NCBI GenBank assembly: GCA_030762935.1
Contig: CM060898.1
Span: 101,935,281-101,999,280, forward strand
Direction of reading: 5' to 3'
DNA: 64,000 nt
Source: Hymenopus coronatus
Taxonomy: Eukaryota > Arthropoda > Insecta > Mantodea > Hymenopodidae
Below the pieces are notes generated by a model. The model searched no databases. It worked only from the letters and a program-made list of their open reading frames with translations, and was not told the DNA's origin. Every line of letters begins with the position of its first letter. Positions within the stretch are counted from its first letter, which is position 1. Made by a program: the position numbers and the translations under genes. Positions 1-11,098 of this stretch are shown piece by piece.

Positions 1-423
1 TGAGTTTACGTTTTCCTCTTATAGCGAATTTATCCATCCTACAACAAAAGTTAAAATAGTGGACTATCACAATAAAGTTCACAAATACAAAGAATGAGAT
101 GTGAAACTTTGAGTAAAGAAAGCAAACCTGTACCTAACAGTCACGAAAATATACTCAGTACCGAACTGTCGGCAGATTAACAGTTGTCTAACGTACATTC
201 TCAGACACTGTTATTGTTGTCAGCGTATGAAACAGAACACAAATTATTAGCGAGTATATGCTATCATTGTTGGCTATACCGGTAGGGCAGTTCAAATCAC
301 TTTGGTAAAAATATTTTTCGTTACTTTGTGATCATTCAGGAAACATATTATATGTACCTTTAAGAAGCTTTCGTAACCAGGTTGAATACGCCTGCTCTAT
401 AATGTCTCTATCAGAATAAAATT
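1..423. other. Unassigned AT-rich sequence
   Basis: No repeat of the families seen elsewhere in the window and no open frame of note. It precedes a SINE D copy. Confidence 0.5.
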
Positions 424-670
424 AAGTACTGGATTGTAAGTCGCCATTGGGTATGTCATCTCATAATTATTTGAGATCTCTTGTGGTTTACCGGGAACAG
501 TGCGAGTCAGTTGGAGAATTTAATGTCCGGTTAGCATTTTATCTTGGTAGTTCAGTGGTTAGAGCAACTGGTTGGAGATCGGGAGATCCGTTGTTCATAT
601 CCCAGCAGTGAAATTGAATTTTAGTCCGAATGCTTATCCAACTCGGATTGGAGAAAGCAAAAAAATAATT
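424..670 (+). repeat. SINE D, single diverged copy
   Basis: The head (TGTAAGTCGCCATTGGG, then CATCTCA..TTTGAGATC) matches the SINE D copies at 54.9, 56.1 and 59.6 kb. The tRNA-like core follows: A-box-like TAGTTCAGTGG and a decayed B box. The end matches CTTATCCAACTC. This is the only clear SINE D copy here that is not part of a head-to-head palindrome. Confidence 0.7.
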
Positions 671-687
671 AATACAAATATATTCCG

Positions 688-1400
688 AAAAATCTAATGT
701 GTACCATTCACATGACTTTCCTTATAACCCAGCAACAAAGTATTCTTAAAATGCTTATACTTCTATTTACTTTATGCTAATCAGAAAAAATTAGCAGAAA
801 TAGTCTCATTACTTGCTTCCTTGTAAGTAGAAGAGAAATAAGGGATCACCATCGTTAAAGTCATAGTCAAAAGCTGGTTGCTAAGTCAATGAAGCTCCTT
901 TGTTTATATGGATAGGAGTTGACAAGTTCCTGTATGAGAAAATTATACGTTTTTCATAGCAGAAACAAAAAATAAGGAATGTCTGAAAAATGACGAACTC
1001 CGCGAAAAAAATGTATATAACACAAATTGTGTGCTTTAATGAGCTCTACATTTTTTGTGTTGTAAGGTTTTGTCCAGCTCTTACGGTTTAGCAGTTATTC
1101 AAAATTCAGTAAAATTCATCCAGAATAAACAACTCGTCAGAAGTTATTCGCAGAAAATTCAAGATATACATTTTATTTGTCAGGTAAATATCTTTAATAT
1201 ACGAAATTTTAATCAAAACCGTTAGAGCCATTTTTGAGAAAATACATTTTTTCGAAAAAAGTTCCATGTAAAGGGTAGTTGGGGGTGGGGGGATTTTTCT
1301 CAAAATTTTCGTGTCGCATCCCTGGAATATACTAAACTTAAATACCAAGTTTGGTATTTTACCGACTTTTCATTTTTGAGTTATCGTGTTCACGGACACA

Positions 1401-1438
<38 letters not shown>

Positions 1439-1580
1439 ACCTTTTTGTGAAAATGCTTTTTTTGGATATTGGGAACCCTAAAACTTATAGTTCCGATGAA
1501 ATCTCGGTATCGAATTTTTGGGTGGAGTGCAATACCTTCTCTATACACTATGTACATAGTGCCTATAGAGAAAGTAAAAA
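688..1580 (-). repeat. Unit H, near full length
   Basis: All landmarks are present in inverse orientation, from AAAAATCTAATGTGTACC at the low end to the hairpin CTATACACTATGTACATAG and AAAGTAAAAA at the high end. A (CA)n tract sits at 1402-1436. Short open frames on both strands through this region are by-products of the repeat. Confidence 0.85.
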
Positions 1581-1640
1581 TAACTGAATTATTGTGGTAT
1601 TTTTATTTCAGATGAGTTATATTCTCGTGTCTTTCTCGTT

Positions 1641-1785
1641 TATTACTTTATTTACACGTACTATGTACATAGTGTATAGAGAAGGTATTACATTTCTTCC
1701 AAAAACTTCGATACCGAGATTTCACTGGAAATAGATGCTTTAGGGCCACCTTTATACCAAAAAATATCATTTTACTAAAAGATCC

Positions 1786-1818
<33 letters not shown>

Positions 1819-2622
1819 CGTGAATTCGTGTGTATGTGAACAAGATAACTAAAAGCAAAAAGTATGTAGAATACCAAACTTGGTATTTATGTTTAGTATC
1901 CTCCAGCAATGTGTGTGTGTCTGTGGGCAGCTTAGCTCAAGAGTGAAAAGACTGTTAAACACCAAATTTAGTATTTAAGTTTGCTATCTTCCAAGGATGC
2001 GACACGAAGATTTTCAAGAAAATCCCCCACCCCAAACTACCCTTTATATGGAAAAAAATTCAAAATTTTGATTTTCTTAAAAATTGCTCTTAATGATTTT
2101 GATTAAAATCTCGTATATTTAAGGTATTTACTTGACAAATCAAATGTGTATCTTGAATTTTCTGAGAATAGCCTCTAAAGACTACTTTATTCTTGATGAA
2201 CTTTACTGATTTTTGCATAACTGTTAAACCTTAAGAGATGGACAAAAACGTACTGCACAAAGCGTAGAGCACCTTAAAATATACAATTTATGTTATATAC
2301 ATTTTTTTCGTGGAGATGACCGTTTTTAAGCTATTCCTTGTTTTTAGTTTCAGCTTTGAAAAGCATACTTTTCTCATAGAGGAATTTGTCAGCTCCTGTT
2401 CATACAAACAAAAGAACTTCGGTCACATAGCAACAGATTTTGACTATCACTTTAACCTATGACTCTCCCTTATTTCGCTTCTACTTAAGGAAGCAAGTAA
2501 TAAGACTATTTCTGCTAATGTTTTCTCAATTAGCATGAAAACTAAATAGAAGAATAAGCTGTTTAACAATAATTTGTTGCAGAGATGTAGAGAAAGACAT
2601 CTGAATGGAACACATCAGATTT
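1641..2622 (+). repeat. Unit H with internal duplication
   Basis: Complete from hairpin (CGTACTATGTACATAG) to tail (CACATCAGATTT). It is about 90-100 bp longer than usual because landmarks (c)-(d) occur twice: one GT tract plus TTGGTA palindrome near 1790-1895, and a second, more diverged pair at 1908-1965. Confidence 0.85.
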
Positions 2623-2782
2623 ATTTTCTATCGAAAAAGTAGTAGTTTTTCTACATTTCGTTGTGGATATAAGGGGAATACAGCAAGTCAAATTGATAGT
2701 CAGGCTCTTCTGCTTCTATACTATTTCCGTGACATCACGACAAACAGCTGAAGAGGCCAGAACTCTTTAAAAACCTTGAGCG

Positions 2783-3548
2783 AGAAAAAATTAGCAGAAG
2801 TAGTCTTATTACTTGCTTCCTTGTAAGTAGAAGCGAAATAATGGAGCACCATAGGTTAAAGTGATAGTTAAAAGCTGGTTGCTATGTGACAAGTTCCTTT
2901 GTTTCTATGTACAGGAGTTGACAAATTCCTGTATGAGAAAAGTTATAGTTTTTCACAGCTGAAACCAAAAACAAGAAATATCTCAAAAATGATCAACTCC
3001 ACGAAAAAAATGTATGCAACACAAATTGTGTGTTTTAACGTGCTCTACATTTTTTGTTTTGTAAGTCTTTGTCCATCTCTTACAGTTTAGCAGTTATGCA
3101 ACATTTCGTAAAATTCATCCAGAAAAAAGTAGTCTTCAGCGGCTATTCCCAGAAAATTCAAGATATACATTTTACTTGTCAGGTAAATATCTTTAATGTA
3201 CGATACTTTAATCAAAATCGTTAGCCATTTTTAAGAAAATCAAAATTTTCGAAAAAGTCCATGTAAAGGGTAGTTTGGGATGGGGGTATTTTTCTCAAAA
3301 TCTTCGTGTCGCACCCCTGGAAGATACTAAACTTAAATACCAAGTTTGGTATTTTACCTACTTTTCGTTTTTGAGTTATCGTGTTCACACACATACACAC
3401 ACATGGTTCTTTTTCTGAAAATGTTTTATTTGGATACAGGGGGCTCTAAAACATATATTTCCGGTGAAATTTCGGTTTCGAATTTTTGGGTGGAGTGCAA
3501 TAACTTCTCTATACACTATGTAATAGTACGTATAGAGAAAGTTAAAAT
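2783..3548 (-). repeat. Unit H, tail end missing
   Basis: Starts inside the tail region at AAAAAATTAGCAG and runs to the hairpin CTATACACTATG..AGAGAAAGT. Landmarks (h), (g), (f), (e), (d), (b) are recognisable. About 100 bp of the tail is absent; unassigned sequence at 2623-2782 lies in its place. Confidence 0.8.
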
Positions 3549-4290
3549 GATATGGTTCCATTCACTTTACTTTCGCTGCTTATTTTGCAACAGATTTCAC
3601 CAAAACTTACTGTTATATCTACTTAGTGCTAATCGAGACAAGCTTTCGCAGAAATTATCTTATTGCTTATAAGAAGAAGGGAAATAAGGGAATACACTAC
3701 GCTAAAACGATACTAAAATATTTTAAATGCTGGTTGCTATGTGTTTGAAATTCGGTTCTCTCTGTAAGGAGTAATAAAAAAAAAAACAATAACAAAAAAA
3801 CTCTGACAATTTCTTGTTTTGTAACGTATGAATACTTAAAAATTGAAACAACGAGGAATATCTCAGGAATGGGTGACTTCACAATAAACAAAGAAGAAAC
3901 AAAACCAGCATATGACATAAGTTGTGCTTTTTAACGTGACCTACATTTGGTCTATCCCTTATGGTTTACCGGTTATGCAAAGTTCTCCAGAGGTCCTCAG
4001 ATGCTATTCCAAGAAAATTTAAAGTATACATTTTATCTGTGATGAATCTTATTTTAATAAAACTGGTCAGAGCCATTTTTGAGAAATCAAAAATTTTGAT
4101 AATGTTTGGGTTGAGGGGGATGGCTCCGAAAATCTGTGTGTCAATCCTTGGAAAATTATGAACTTGAATATCAAGTTTATAAGTTTTTTTAATCTCTTGC
4201 TTTTTACCAGTTACACAAAAATCATTCACAATGAAGAGGTCTTCACAGGCTAGTTGTAGAAAATTGAAGTAATAGATTTGGTTTCTAAAG
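3549..4290 (-). repeat. Old, diverged unit H copy
   Basis: Begins ATGGTTCCATTCAC directly after the hairpin of the preceding copy, so the two are head-to-tail. Landmarks (i), (h), (f) are seen, then a second partial (f)-(g) stretch at 4190-4290. No GT tract or hairpin remains. Divergence is much higher than in neighbouring copies. Confidence 0.6.
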
Positions 4291-4304
4291 CAAGTATATT
4301 AAAC

Positions 4305-4440
4305 GTGGCCCAGTGGTCTCACTCGGAGGTCCGTGTTTCGATTCACGGCTGGGGCGGGGAATTTTTCTTTAACGGTAATTATTCCCTATCCCTCACCCTA
4401 TGTATGTGTGTTAGAAGAAAATAAAATTATTTAAACCAAA
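4305..4440 (+). repeat. SINE C
   Basis: tRNA-like start (GTGGCCCAGTGGTCTC) with a B-box-like GTTTCGATTCACGG, followed by GGGGCGGGGAATTTTTC and ATTATTCCCTATCCC. The body is shared with minus-strand copies at 44.95-45.06 and 53.58-53.68 kb. Confidence 0.65.
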
Positions 4441-4489
4441 CTTAAAAACCTACAGACAACTTGTTGTTTCAAATATATATATTAAACAT

Positions 4490-4712
4490 ATTCTATTTTA
4501 GCCTCAGTTTAGAACCATTTTTCCAAAATAAAAAACATCGAACAATTTTCATGTAAAGGGAAGTATGGGAATGGAGAACTCTTCGTACCGGTACATTGAA
4601 AAACAATACACAGTGAAATACCCAGTTTGGTTTTAACCGAATTTTCGTTTTGGAGCTATGCTGTGTTCTCTCTGTCTCATACACAAACAAACACACACAC
4701 ATATTTTCTTTT
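4490..4712 (-). repeat. Unit H fragment, landmarks (f) to (c)
   Basis: Covers GAACCATTTTTCC..CATGTAAAGGGAAG, a TACCCAGTTTGG palindrome remnant, and a short (CA)n run. It ends where the next unit's hairpin begins in the opposite orientation. Confidence 0.6.
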
Positions 4713-4715
4713 TTT

Positions 4716-5474
4716 CTTTTTTATTACTTTCTCTCTACGTACTATGTACATAGTGTATAGAGAAGGTATTGCTCTCCACCAAAAAATTCGATACCGAGAT
4801 TTCACCGGAGATTTCAGAAAAAGTCCAAGTGTGTGTCAGTGTGTCCGTGTGTCCATATGTCTTGGAACACGATAACTCAAAAACGAAAAGTCGGTAAAAT
4901 ACCAAACTTGGTATTTAAGTTTAGTATCTCCCAGGAATGCGACATGAAGATTTTGAGAAAAATCCCCCCACCCCAAACTACCCTTTGCATGGAACTTTTT
5001 TCGAAAATTTTGATTAAAATATCATATATTAAAGATAATTACCGGACAAATAAAATGTATATTTTGAATTTTCTGGAAATAGTCTCTGAAGACCACTTTA
5101 TTCTGGATGAATTTTTCAACTACTAAACCGTAAGAGATGGACAAAAAGTTAACACACAAACGATATAGAGCACGTTAAAACACATAATTTATGTTATACA
5201 TTTTTTTCGTGGAGTTGATCGTTTTTGAGATATTCCTTTTTCTTAGTTTCAGCTTTGAAAAACACACTTTTCTTATACCGGAAGTTGTCAACTCCTGTTC
5301 ATACAAACGAAGGAACATCAGTCACATAGCAACCAGCTTTTGGCTTTCACTTTAACCTATGGTACTCCCTTATTTCGCTTCTGCTTACAATAAAGCAAGA
5401 AAGAAGACTATTTCTGCTATTTTTTCTCGATTATCATGAAATAAATGTGAATGGAACACATCAGATTTTTTGTT
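4716..5474 (+). repeat. Unit H, small tail deletion
   Basis: Hairpin TACGTACTATGTACATAGTG, GT-rich tract near 4828-4862, palindrome, C-rich block and (f)-(h) are clear. The AATAATTTGTTGCAGAG segment before the tail is missing: ATGAAATAAATGTGAATGG joins directly. Confidence 0.85.
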
Positions 5475-5984
5475 TATCGGAACTCAAAGTGTGTACTTTC
5501 AGTGATATTTCTCTATCGAAACTTTGTGTAGAATGCAATAGAGCAACCCAAACACAGTGGTACTTTTCGAGGACTGAAAAGAAATTGCACATCTTTGCTA
5601 AATGAGTTCAAACTTAAGATAAACCTTGGAGTTGGATTTTGCAGTAGGTCCTTGACCATAAATTTCTCAAAAGATAACAGGCTGTCAACAATGAGGTATT
5701 ATTTCCTTACTTTATGTCAAGATCTGTAATCTCTTGTCATAATACTAACGTTCCGCCGGCATAATTCAATTTAATTACAGGGCGGCAAGAATAATTAGAG
5801 TAGCATTCGTGTGAAAGATCATGAGGAGCACATTTCGGGGCTTTTATCCAGAATTCAGAATCAATGAAAAATGACTTAAGGAATCCTACGTTTCGACCAC
5901 GCCTTTACGTGTAGTGAACATGGTCTTCTGTGCTCTTAAAGTGATGATATACATTTGAAATTTGAACAACAATTGAGCAGAGCT
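5475..5984. other. Unassigned sequence
   Basis: No family assignment. A short GCCGGCATAATTCAATTTAA patch recalls nothing else in the window. No usable open frame. Confidence 0.4.
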
Positions 5985-6297
5985 TTTTAATTTCTCTAGC
6001 ACGTGTGCACTTACAATGTACCAACAATTTCAATGTTGAAATTTAACAGAAATATGTCTTGAGATCCGCTGAGCCCGAAAAAAGCATTTTTACATAAATG
6101 TCGTCGTGCATGTGTTTGTGAACATCATAGCTCCAAAACAAAAGACTGTTAAAAACTAAACCTGTATTTTCTGTCTAGTAACCTACAAGGATGCTATACG
6201 AAGAGTTTCAAAAAAATCGCCCCACTGCAAACTACCCTTTATATGGAACAATGTTTTAAAATTTTGTTTTCTACAAAAATTTCTCTAACGGTTTTTA
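5985..6297 (+). repeat. Unit H fragment, 5' third
   Basis: Hairpin remnant TTTCTCTAGCACGTGTGC, then landmarks (b), (c), (d) decayed and (e) CCACTGCAAACTACCC. It stops at TCTAACGGTTTTTAT where SINE B begins. Confidence 0.6.
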
Positions 6298-6395
6298 TCT
6301 CCGTGGTGTAATGGTTACCATGCTAACTTCACACACCCAAGGTAGTCTGTACAAACCCGGCGGAAGACGATGGATTTTTTTTGGGTGTAAAAATC
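6298..6395 (+). repeat. SINE B, head only
   Basis: CTCCGTGGTGTAATGGTTAC (A-box region) to AAACCCGGCGGAAGACGATG (B-box and 3' acceptor side). The 3' half seen in the 10.8 kb copy is missing. It separates two partial H units that are not halves of one copy. Confidence 0.7.
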
Positions 6396-6399
6396 CTTA

Positions 6400-7043
6400 G
6401 CACGGATTTCACCGGAAGTACATGTTTTGAGATCCCCTTAATTAAAAGAAAGCATTTTTAGAAAAATGTCCGTGTGTATGTGAGTGTGTGCGCGCGCGCC
6501 TGCCTATGGACAGCATGACTCAAAAACAGCAAGTACGCTAAATAACAATGTTTAAGTTTAGTATCTCTAAGGATGCGAACAAAGATTTTCAAGAAAATTC
6601 CCACACCCCAAACTGCCCTTTACATGAAAAAAATTGCTGTCTCAAAAATGACTCTTAACGATTTTAATTAAAGCATCGTATATTAAAAATATTTACACGG
6701 TTAATAAACTGTGTATCTTAAATTTTCTGGAAAGACCCTCTGATAGCCTCTTTGTTTCGGATGAATTTTAGTGAATTTTTGCTTAACTGATAAACTGGTG
6801 AGAGACAAAAAATTACTAGACAAAACATGTAGATCTCGTTAAAACATATGTCATATCCACACTTTTTTTTTTTTTTTTTTAGAACTAATCGTTTGTGAGA
6901 TATTCCTTCTTACTTTCTTATGCTTTTCTCATGCGGGAATTTGTAAACTCCTAGCCACACGATCAAAGGAATTTCAATCACAACGTAACCAGCTTTAAAA
7001 ATATTTGACTCTCGCCTAGTATAGTCCTTATTTCTCTCCTACT
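6400..7043 (+). repeat. Unit H, hairpin and tail missing
   Basis: Starts at landmark (b) (GGATTTCACCGGAAG), contains a mixed GT/GC tract near 6475-6505, then (e)-(h). It ends at CTACTTACAATGAG, where SINE A is joined. A poly-T run lies near 6860-6882. Confidence 0.75.
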
Positions 7044-7285
7044 TACAATGAGGTCGCTTAGCAATGAATGGTTAAAACATTCGTCCCTCACTTAGACGGC
7101 CCAGGTTCGATCCCAACCAACCACATGTGATATTAGTGGTGGACAAAGCGGCGCATGGGGCAGGTTTTCTCCGGGTTCTCCGGTTTCCCCTGGCATCGCA
7201 TTCCATCGGTGCTTCATCTTCAGTCATGTATCAACAGTGGCATTTCCTGCTGTGCCTAGGTAGTAAAAGTGGGCGTTAAGCACTA
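7044..7285 (+). repeat. SINE A
   Basis: B-box-like GGTTCGATCCC, then the body motif TTTTCTCCGGGTTCTCCGG, CATCGCATTCCATCGGTGC, and the 3' motif GTAGTAAAAGTGGGCG. Its A-rich tail runs straight into a minus-strand H unit. Confidence 0.75.
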
Positions 7286-7961
7286 TCAAAAAAATCTGAT
7301 ATGTTCCATTCACAAAACTTTCTCTACCTCTCTGCAACAAATTATTGCTAAAATGCTTATGCTTCTATTTACTTCATGCTAATGGAGAGAAAAATTAGCA
7401 CAAATAGACTTATTACTTGCTTCCTTGTAAGCAGAAAGGAAATAAGGGAGTACTATAGACTAAACTAATATCCAAAAGCTGGTTGCTATGTGACTGAAGT
7501 TCCTTTGTATGGACAGCAGTTGACTAAAACAAAAAACAAGGAATATGTCAAAAACGATCAAGTCCATGAAAAAAATGTATATAACATGAATTGTATGTTT
7601 TGATGTGCTCTATATTTTTTGTGTGTTAAGTTTTTGCCCGTCTCTTACGGTTTAGCAAGTTATGCAAAATTCCGTGAAATTCATCCAGAATAAAGTAGTC
7701 TTCAGAGGCTATTCTCAGAAAATTCAAGATACACATTTTACTTGTCAGATAAATATCTTTAATATACCTTATTTTAATCAAAATCTTTAAAGCCATTTTT
7801 TAATAAAATAAAAACTTTCGAAAAAAGTTCTATGTAAATGGAAGTTCGGGGTGGGGGAATTTTCTTGAAAATCTTCGTGTCGTATGCTTGGAAGATACCA
7901 AACTTAAATACCAAGTTTGGTATTCAACGGTCTTTTCCTTTTTGAGCTATGCTGTGCACAG

Positions 7962-8003
<42 letters not shown>

Positions 8004-8137
8004 CTTTTTTCAAAAATGCTCTCTTTGGGTTCAGGGGGACCCAAAACATGTATTTCCGGTGAATATCGAATTTTTGGGTGCATTACAATACCTTCTCTAT
8101 ACACTATGTACATAGTACGTGTAGAGAAAGTAAAAAT
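7286..8137 (-). repeat. Unit H, near full length
   Basis: Starts AAAAAAATCTGATATG at the A-tail of SINE A and ends with hairpin CTATACACTATGTACATAG. The (CA)n tract is long (7963-8002). The palindrome is AATACCAAGTTTGGTATT. Confidence 0.9.
7963..8002. repeat. (CA)n microsatellite inside unit H
   Basis: About 20 uninterrupted CA dinucleotides at landmark (c). It is the longest pure tract of this type in the window. Confidence 0.95.
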
Positions 8138-8145
8138 ACAATGAA

Positions 8146-8242
8146 GCATTGCTACTAATTTTCTGGATTAGCATGAAGTAGATATAAGAATATATGATAA
8201 TAATATACCTCAGAGATAAGTCCTGTGAATGGAATACGTCAG
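8146..8242 (+). repeat. Unit H tail fragment
   Basis: Only the last ~95 bp: CTGGATTAGCATGAAGTAGA to GAATACGTCAGG. A complete H unit of the same orientation follows. Confidence 0.65.
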
Positions 8243-8263
8243 GTTTCTAACCATTTTTGTGCT

Positions 8264-9172
8264 ATATTTTTTTTTCTCTAGCCCCGTATGTACAATGTAC
8301 ATAGGTATAGAGAAGTATTGCATTCCACCCAAAAATTCGATACCGAGATTTCACCGAAAATATATGTTTTAGGGTCCCCTGTATAAAAAAAAAAGCATTT
8401 TCACAAAAAGGTCCGTGTCTGTGTGTGTGTGTTTGTATGTGCCTTCAGGTGTCCGTGTGTCTGTGAACACGATAACTCAAAAACGAAAAGTCGGTAAAAT
8501 ACCAAACTTGGTATTTAAGCTTAGTGTCTTCCAGGGATGCGACACGAAGATTTTGAGAAAAATCCCCCCAACCCCAACTACCCTTTACATGGAACTTTTT
8601 TCGAAAATTTTGATTTTCTCAAAAATGGCTCTACCGATTTTGATTAAAATGTATTAAAGATATTTACCTGACAAATAAAATGTATATCTTGAATTTTCTG
8701 GGAATAGCCTCTGAAGACTACTTTATTCTGGATGAATTTTGCATAACTACTCAACTACTCAAAGAGATGGATAAAAACTTAACACACAAAAAATGTAGAG
8801 CACGTTTAAACATACAATTTATGTTATATACATTTTTTTTTTCGTGGAGTTCATCGTTTTTGAGACGTTCCTTATTTTTTGTTTCTGCTATGAAAAACTT
8901 ATACTTTCTTATACAGGAACCTGTCAACTCCTATCCATATAAACAAAGGCACTTCATTGACATAGCAACCAGCTTTTGACTTATCACTTTAACCTATAGT
9001 AGTCCCTTATTTCGCTTCTACTTACAAGGAAGCAAGTAATAAAGCTATTTCTTCTAATTTTTTTCTGATTAGCATAAATAAATAGATGTATAAGCTTTTT
9101 TTTTTTTTTAAGAAAAATTTGTTGCAGAGATATAGAGGAAGTCATGTGAATAGTACACATCAAATTTTTTTT
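8264..9172 (+). repeat. Unit H, near full length
   Basis: Carries the hairpin variant CTAGCCCCGTATGTACAATG, also found at 9.86 and 26.87 kb. A GT-rich tract, palindrome at 8498-8515, and (e)-(i) follow. The tail ends GTACACATCAAATTTTT. Confidence 0.9.
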
Positions 9173-9174
9173 TA

Positions 9175-9689
9175 ATTCTAGGTAGTCTCATACCAATTAG
9201 CTCGAATTACAGGGGTTCTACTGTATAGGACTTAGTAGAAACTAACAAAGTGTCATAAATATTAGGCTCAATTTTGCACTTTAAATATCTTACCATTGCC
9301 ATGCCTATTAAGGTTTTAATTTGTATCCATAAATACTGTTTAAATTGGAGTAAAAGCTTTCTTGCGCTTGGTTTCATCGCCTATTTGGTTCTGAGCTTCT
9401 CTTGGGAAGGTAAAGGACAAGATAAGATCAATAATCAGGTTCCCCTGATGATACACTAATGTTTATAAGAGCCGCAAGAAACACAATGACTTTCATTCGG
9501 AACCCTTTGGCTCATAAGGCTCCAGCGATAACATCTTCCTTGTAGAAATATATTGCACCAAGTGGACCATCATTTCGGAACGTGTAAAGTGCGAGACCAC
9601 TACTATAAATGGCACTTGAACCTTCCTGCAACTTCCACGAAAATTGTTTTATTTCTGACGTATAAAAGAAAAGCGGCAAAAAACCGTCT
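9175..9689. other. Unassigned sequence
   Basis: No repeat family recognised. A 61-codon frame at 9274-9459 has no recognisable motif and I do not support it as a gene. Confidence 0.4.
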
Positions 9690-9850
9690 GTGCACCAGAA
9701 GACCCTCAGATATAGTGGTATCCTATAATGAGCGAATTATACTGCATCACGTGTCACGCGAACAGTTTCCATCTCCATGCAACAGTGTCATAACGTCAGA
9801 TACCAAAGGAATACACTACTACACTCCAGAGACAAAAGTGCATTCGAAAC
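9690..9850 (+). pseudogene. Possible mariner transposase scrap
   Basis: One frame reads ITSDTKGIHYYTPETK, which resembles the region around the first catalytic aspartate of mariner transposases (DETWxHHYTPETK). The glutamate and tryptophan after the aspartate are not kept. There is no terminal repeat. It may be chance. Confidence 0.35.
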
Positions 9851-9852
9851 TT

Positions 9853-10737
9853 ATTTTACTTTCTCTAGCCCCGTATGTACAATGTACATAGCGATAGAGA
9901 AGATATTGCACTCCATCCAAAAATTCGATACCGAGATTTCACCGGAAATATATGTTTTAGGGTCCCCTGAATCCACAAAAAGCATTTTCAGAAAAAGGTC
10001 CGCGTGTGTGTGTGTGTCCGTGTGTCTGTGAATACGATAATTCAAAAACGAAAAGTTGGTAAAGTACCAAACTGGGTATTTAAGTTTGGTATCTTCCAGG
10101 GATGCGACACAAAGATTTTGAGAAAAATCCCCCCACCCCAAGCTACCTTTTACATGGAACTTATTTCGAAAATTTTGATTTTCTTAAAAATGGCTCTAAC
10201 GATTTTGATTAAGATATCGTATATTAAAGATGTTTACCTGACAAATTAAATGTATATCTTCAATTTTCTGGGAATAGCCTTGGAAGTTTACTTTATTCTG
10301 GATGAAATTTACGGAATGTTGCATAGCTCCTAAACCGTAAGAGATAGATAAAAACTTACTAAACAAAAAATGTAGAGCACGTTAAAACACACAATTTGTT
10401 ATACACATTTTCTCATGGAGTTGAGCGTTTTTTAGATATTCATTATTTTTGGTTTTTGTTATGAAAAACATACTTTTCTCATACAGGAATTTGCCAACTC
10501 TGTCCATGGAAACAAAGGAACTTCAGTCATATAGCAACCAGCTTTTGGCTATCACTTTTAACCTATGATACTCCCTTATTTTCTTTCTACTCACAAGGAA
10601 GTAAGTAATAAGACTATTTCTGCTATTGTTTTTTAGATTAGCATGAAGTAAATAGAAGCATAAGCTTTTTAACAATTATTTGTTGCAGAGATGTAGAGAA
10701 AGTCATGCAAATGGAACACATCAGATTTTTACTTTCT
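9853..10737 (+). repeat. Unit H, full length
   Basis: All nine landmarks, with hairpin variant CTAGCCCCGTATGTACAATG and a short GT tract near 10003-10028. The tail CACATCAGATTTTT is shared with the next unit, whose ACTTTCTCTA follows at once. Confidence 0.92.
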
Positions 10738-11098
10738 CTACACGCACTATGTACATAATGTATAAAGAAGGTATTGCACCCAAAAATTCGTCGCCCTCCG
10801 TGGTGTAATAGTTACCATGCTAATTTTATATACCCAAGGTTGCGGGTTCAAATCCGGCGGAGGACGATAGCAAAGCCGTTGGTCCCGTGTCGTAGATTTA
10901 CGGCACGTAAAAGAACCTCAAGCTTGATAGAGCTCTGAGCAAAATTAAGCGGTTTTTCACTCCCAGTATAGAATGGGACGCTGAGAACCGCAGCAGTTAA
11001 AGAGCGTCCAAAAATAAAACGCCATTTCATTTTTCACCCAAAAATTCGATACCGAGATTTCACCGGAAATTGACGTTTTAGGATTCACTGTGTAAAAA
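10733..11098 (+). repeat. Unit H 5' fragment split by SINE B
   Basis: Hairpin CACGCACTATGTACATAATG and the start of landmark (b) lie before the SINE; GATACCGAGATTTCACCGG continues at 11046. The unit then stops about 50 bp later at a minus-strand H unit. Confidence 0.85.
10791..11034 (+). repeat. SINE B, full length, with target-site duplication
   Basis: A 244 bp insertion flanked by a perfect 14 bp duplication CACCCAAAAATTCG (10777-10790 and 11035-11048). The tRNA-like head spans CCTCCGTGGTGTAATAG to GGGTTCAAATCCGGCGGAGG; its acceptor arms CCTCCGT/GCGGAGG pair. The body continues with TTACGGCACGTAAAAGAACC, and a 3' hairpin GGACGCT..AGCGTCC precedes the A-rich tail. It is the best SINE B reference here. 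Confidence 0.9.

Noticed and set aside
688..1580. Canonical Helitron
   Set aside because: One end begins with TC after an A-run and the other has a hairpin about 10 nt from the end, but the 3' CTRR terminus is absent. A Helentron/HINE-like reading fits the asymmetric inverted repeats better.
1351..1587. Peptides rich in Thr-His or Val-Cys repeats on either strand
   Set aside because: They are translations of (CA)n or (GT)n tracts inside H units.
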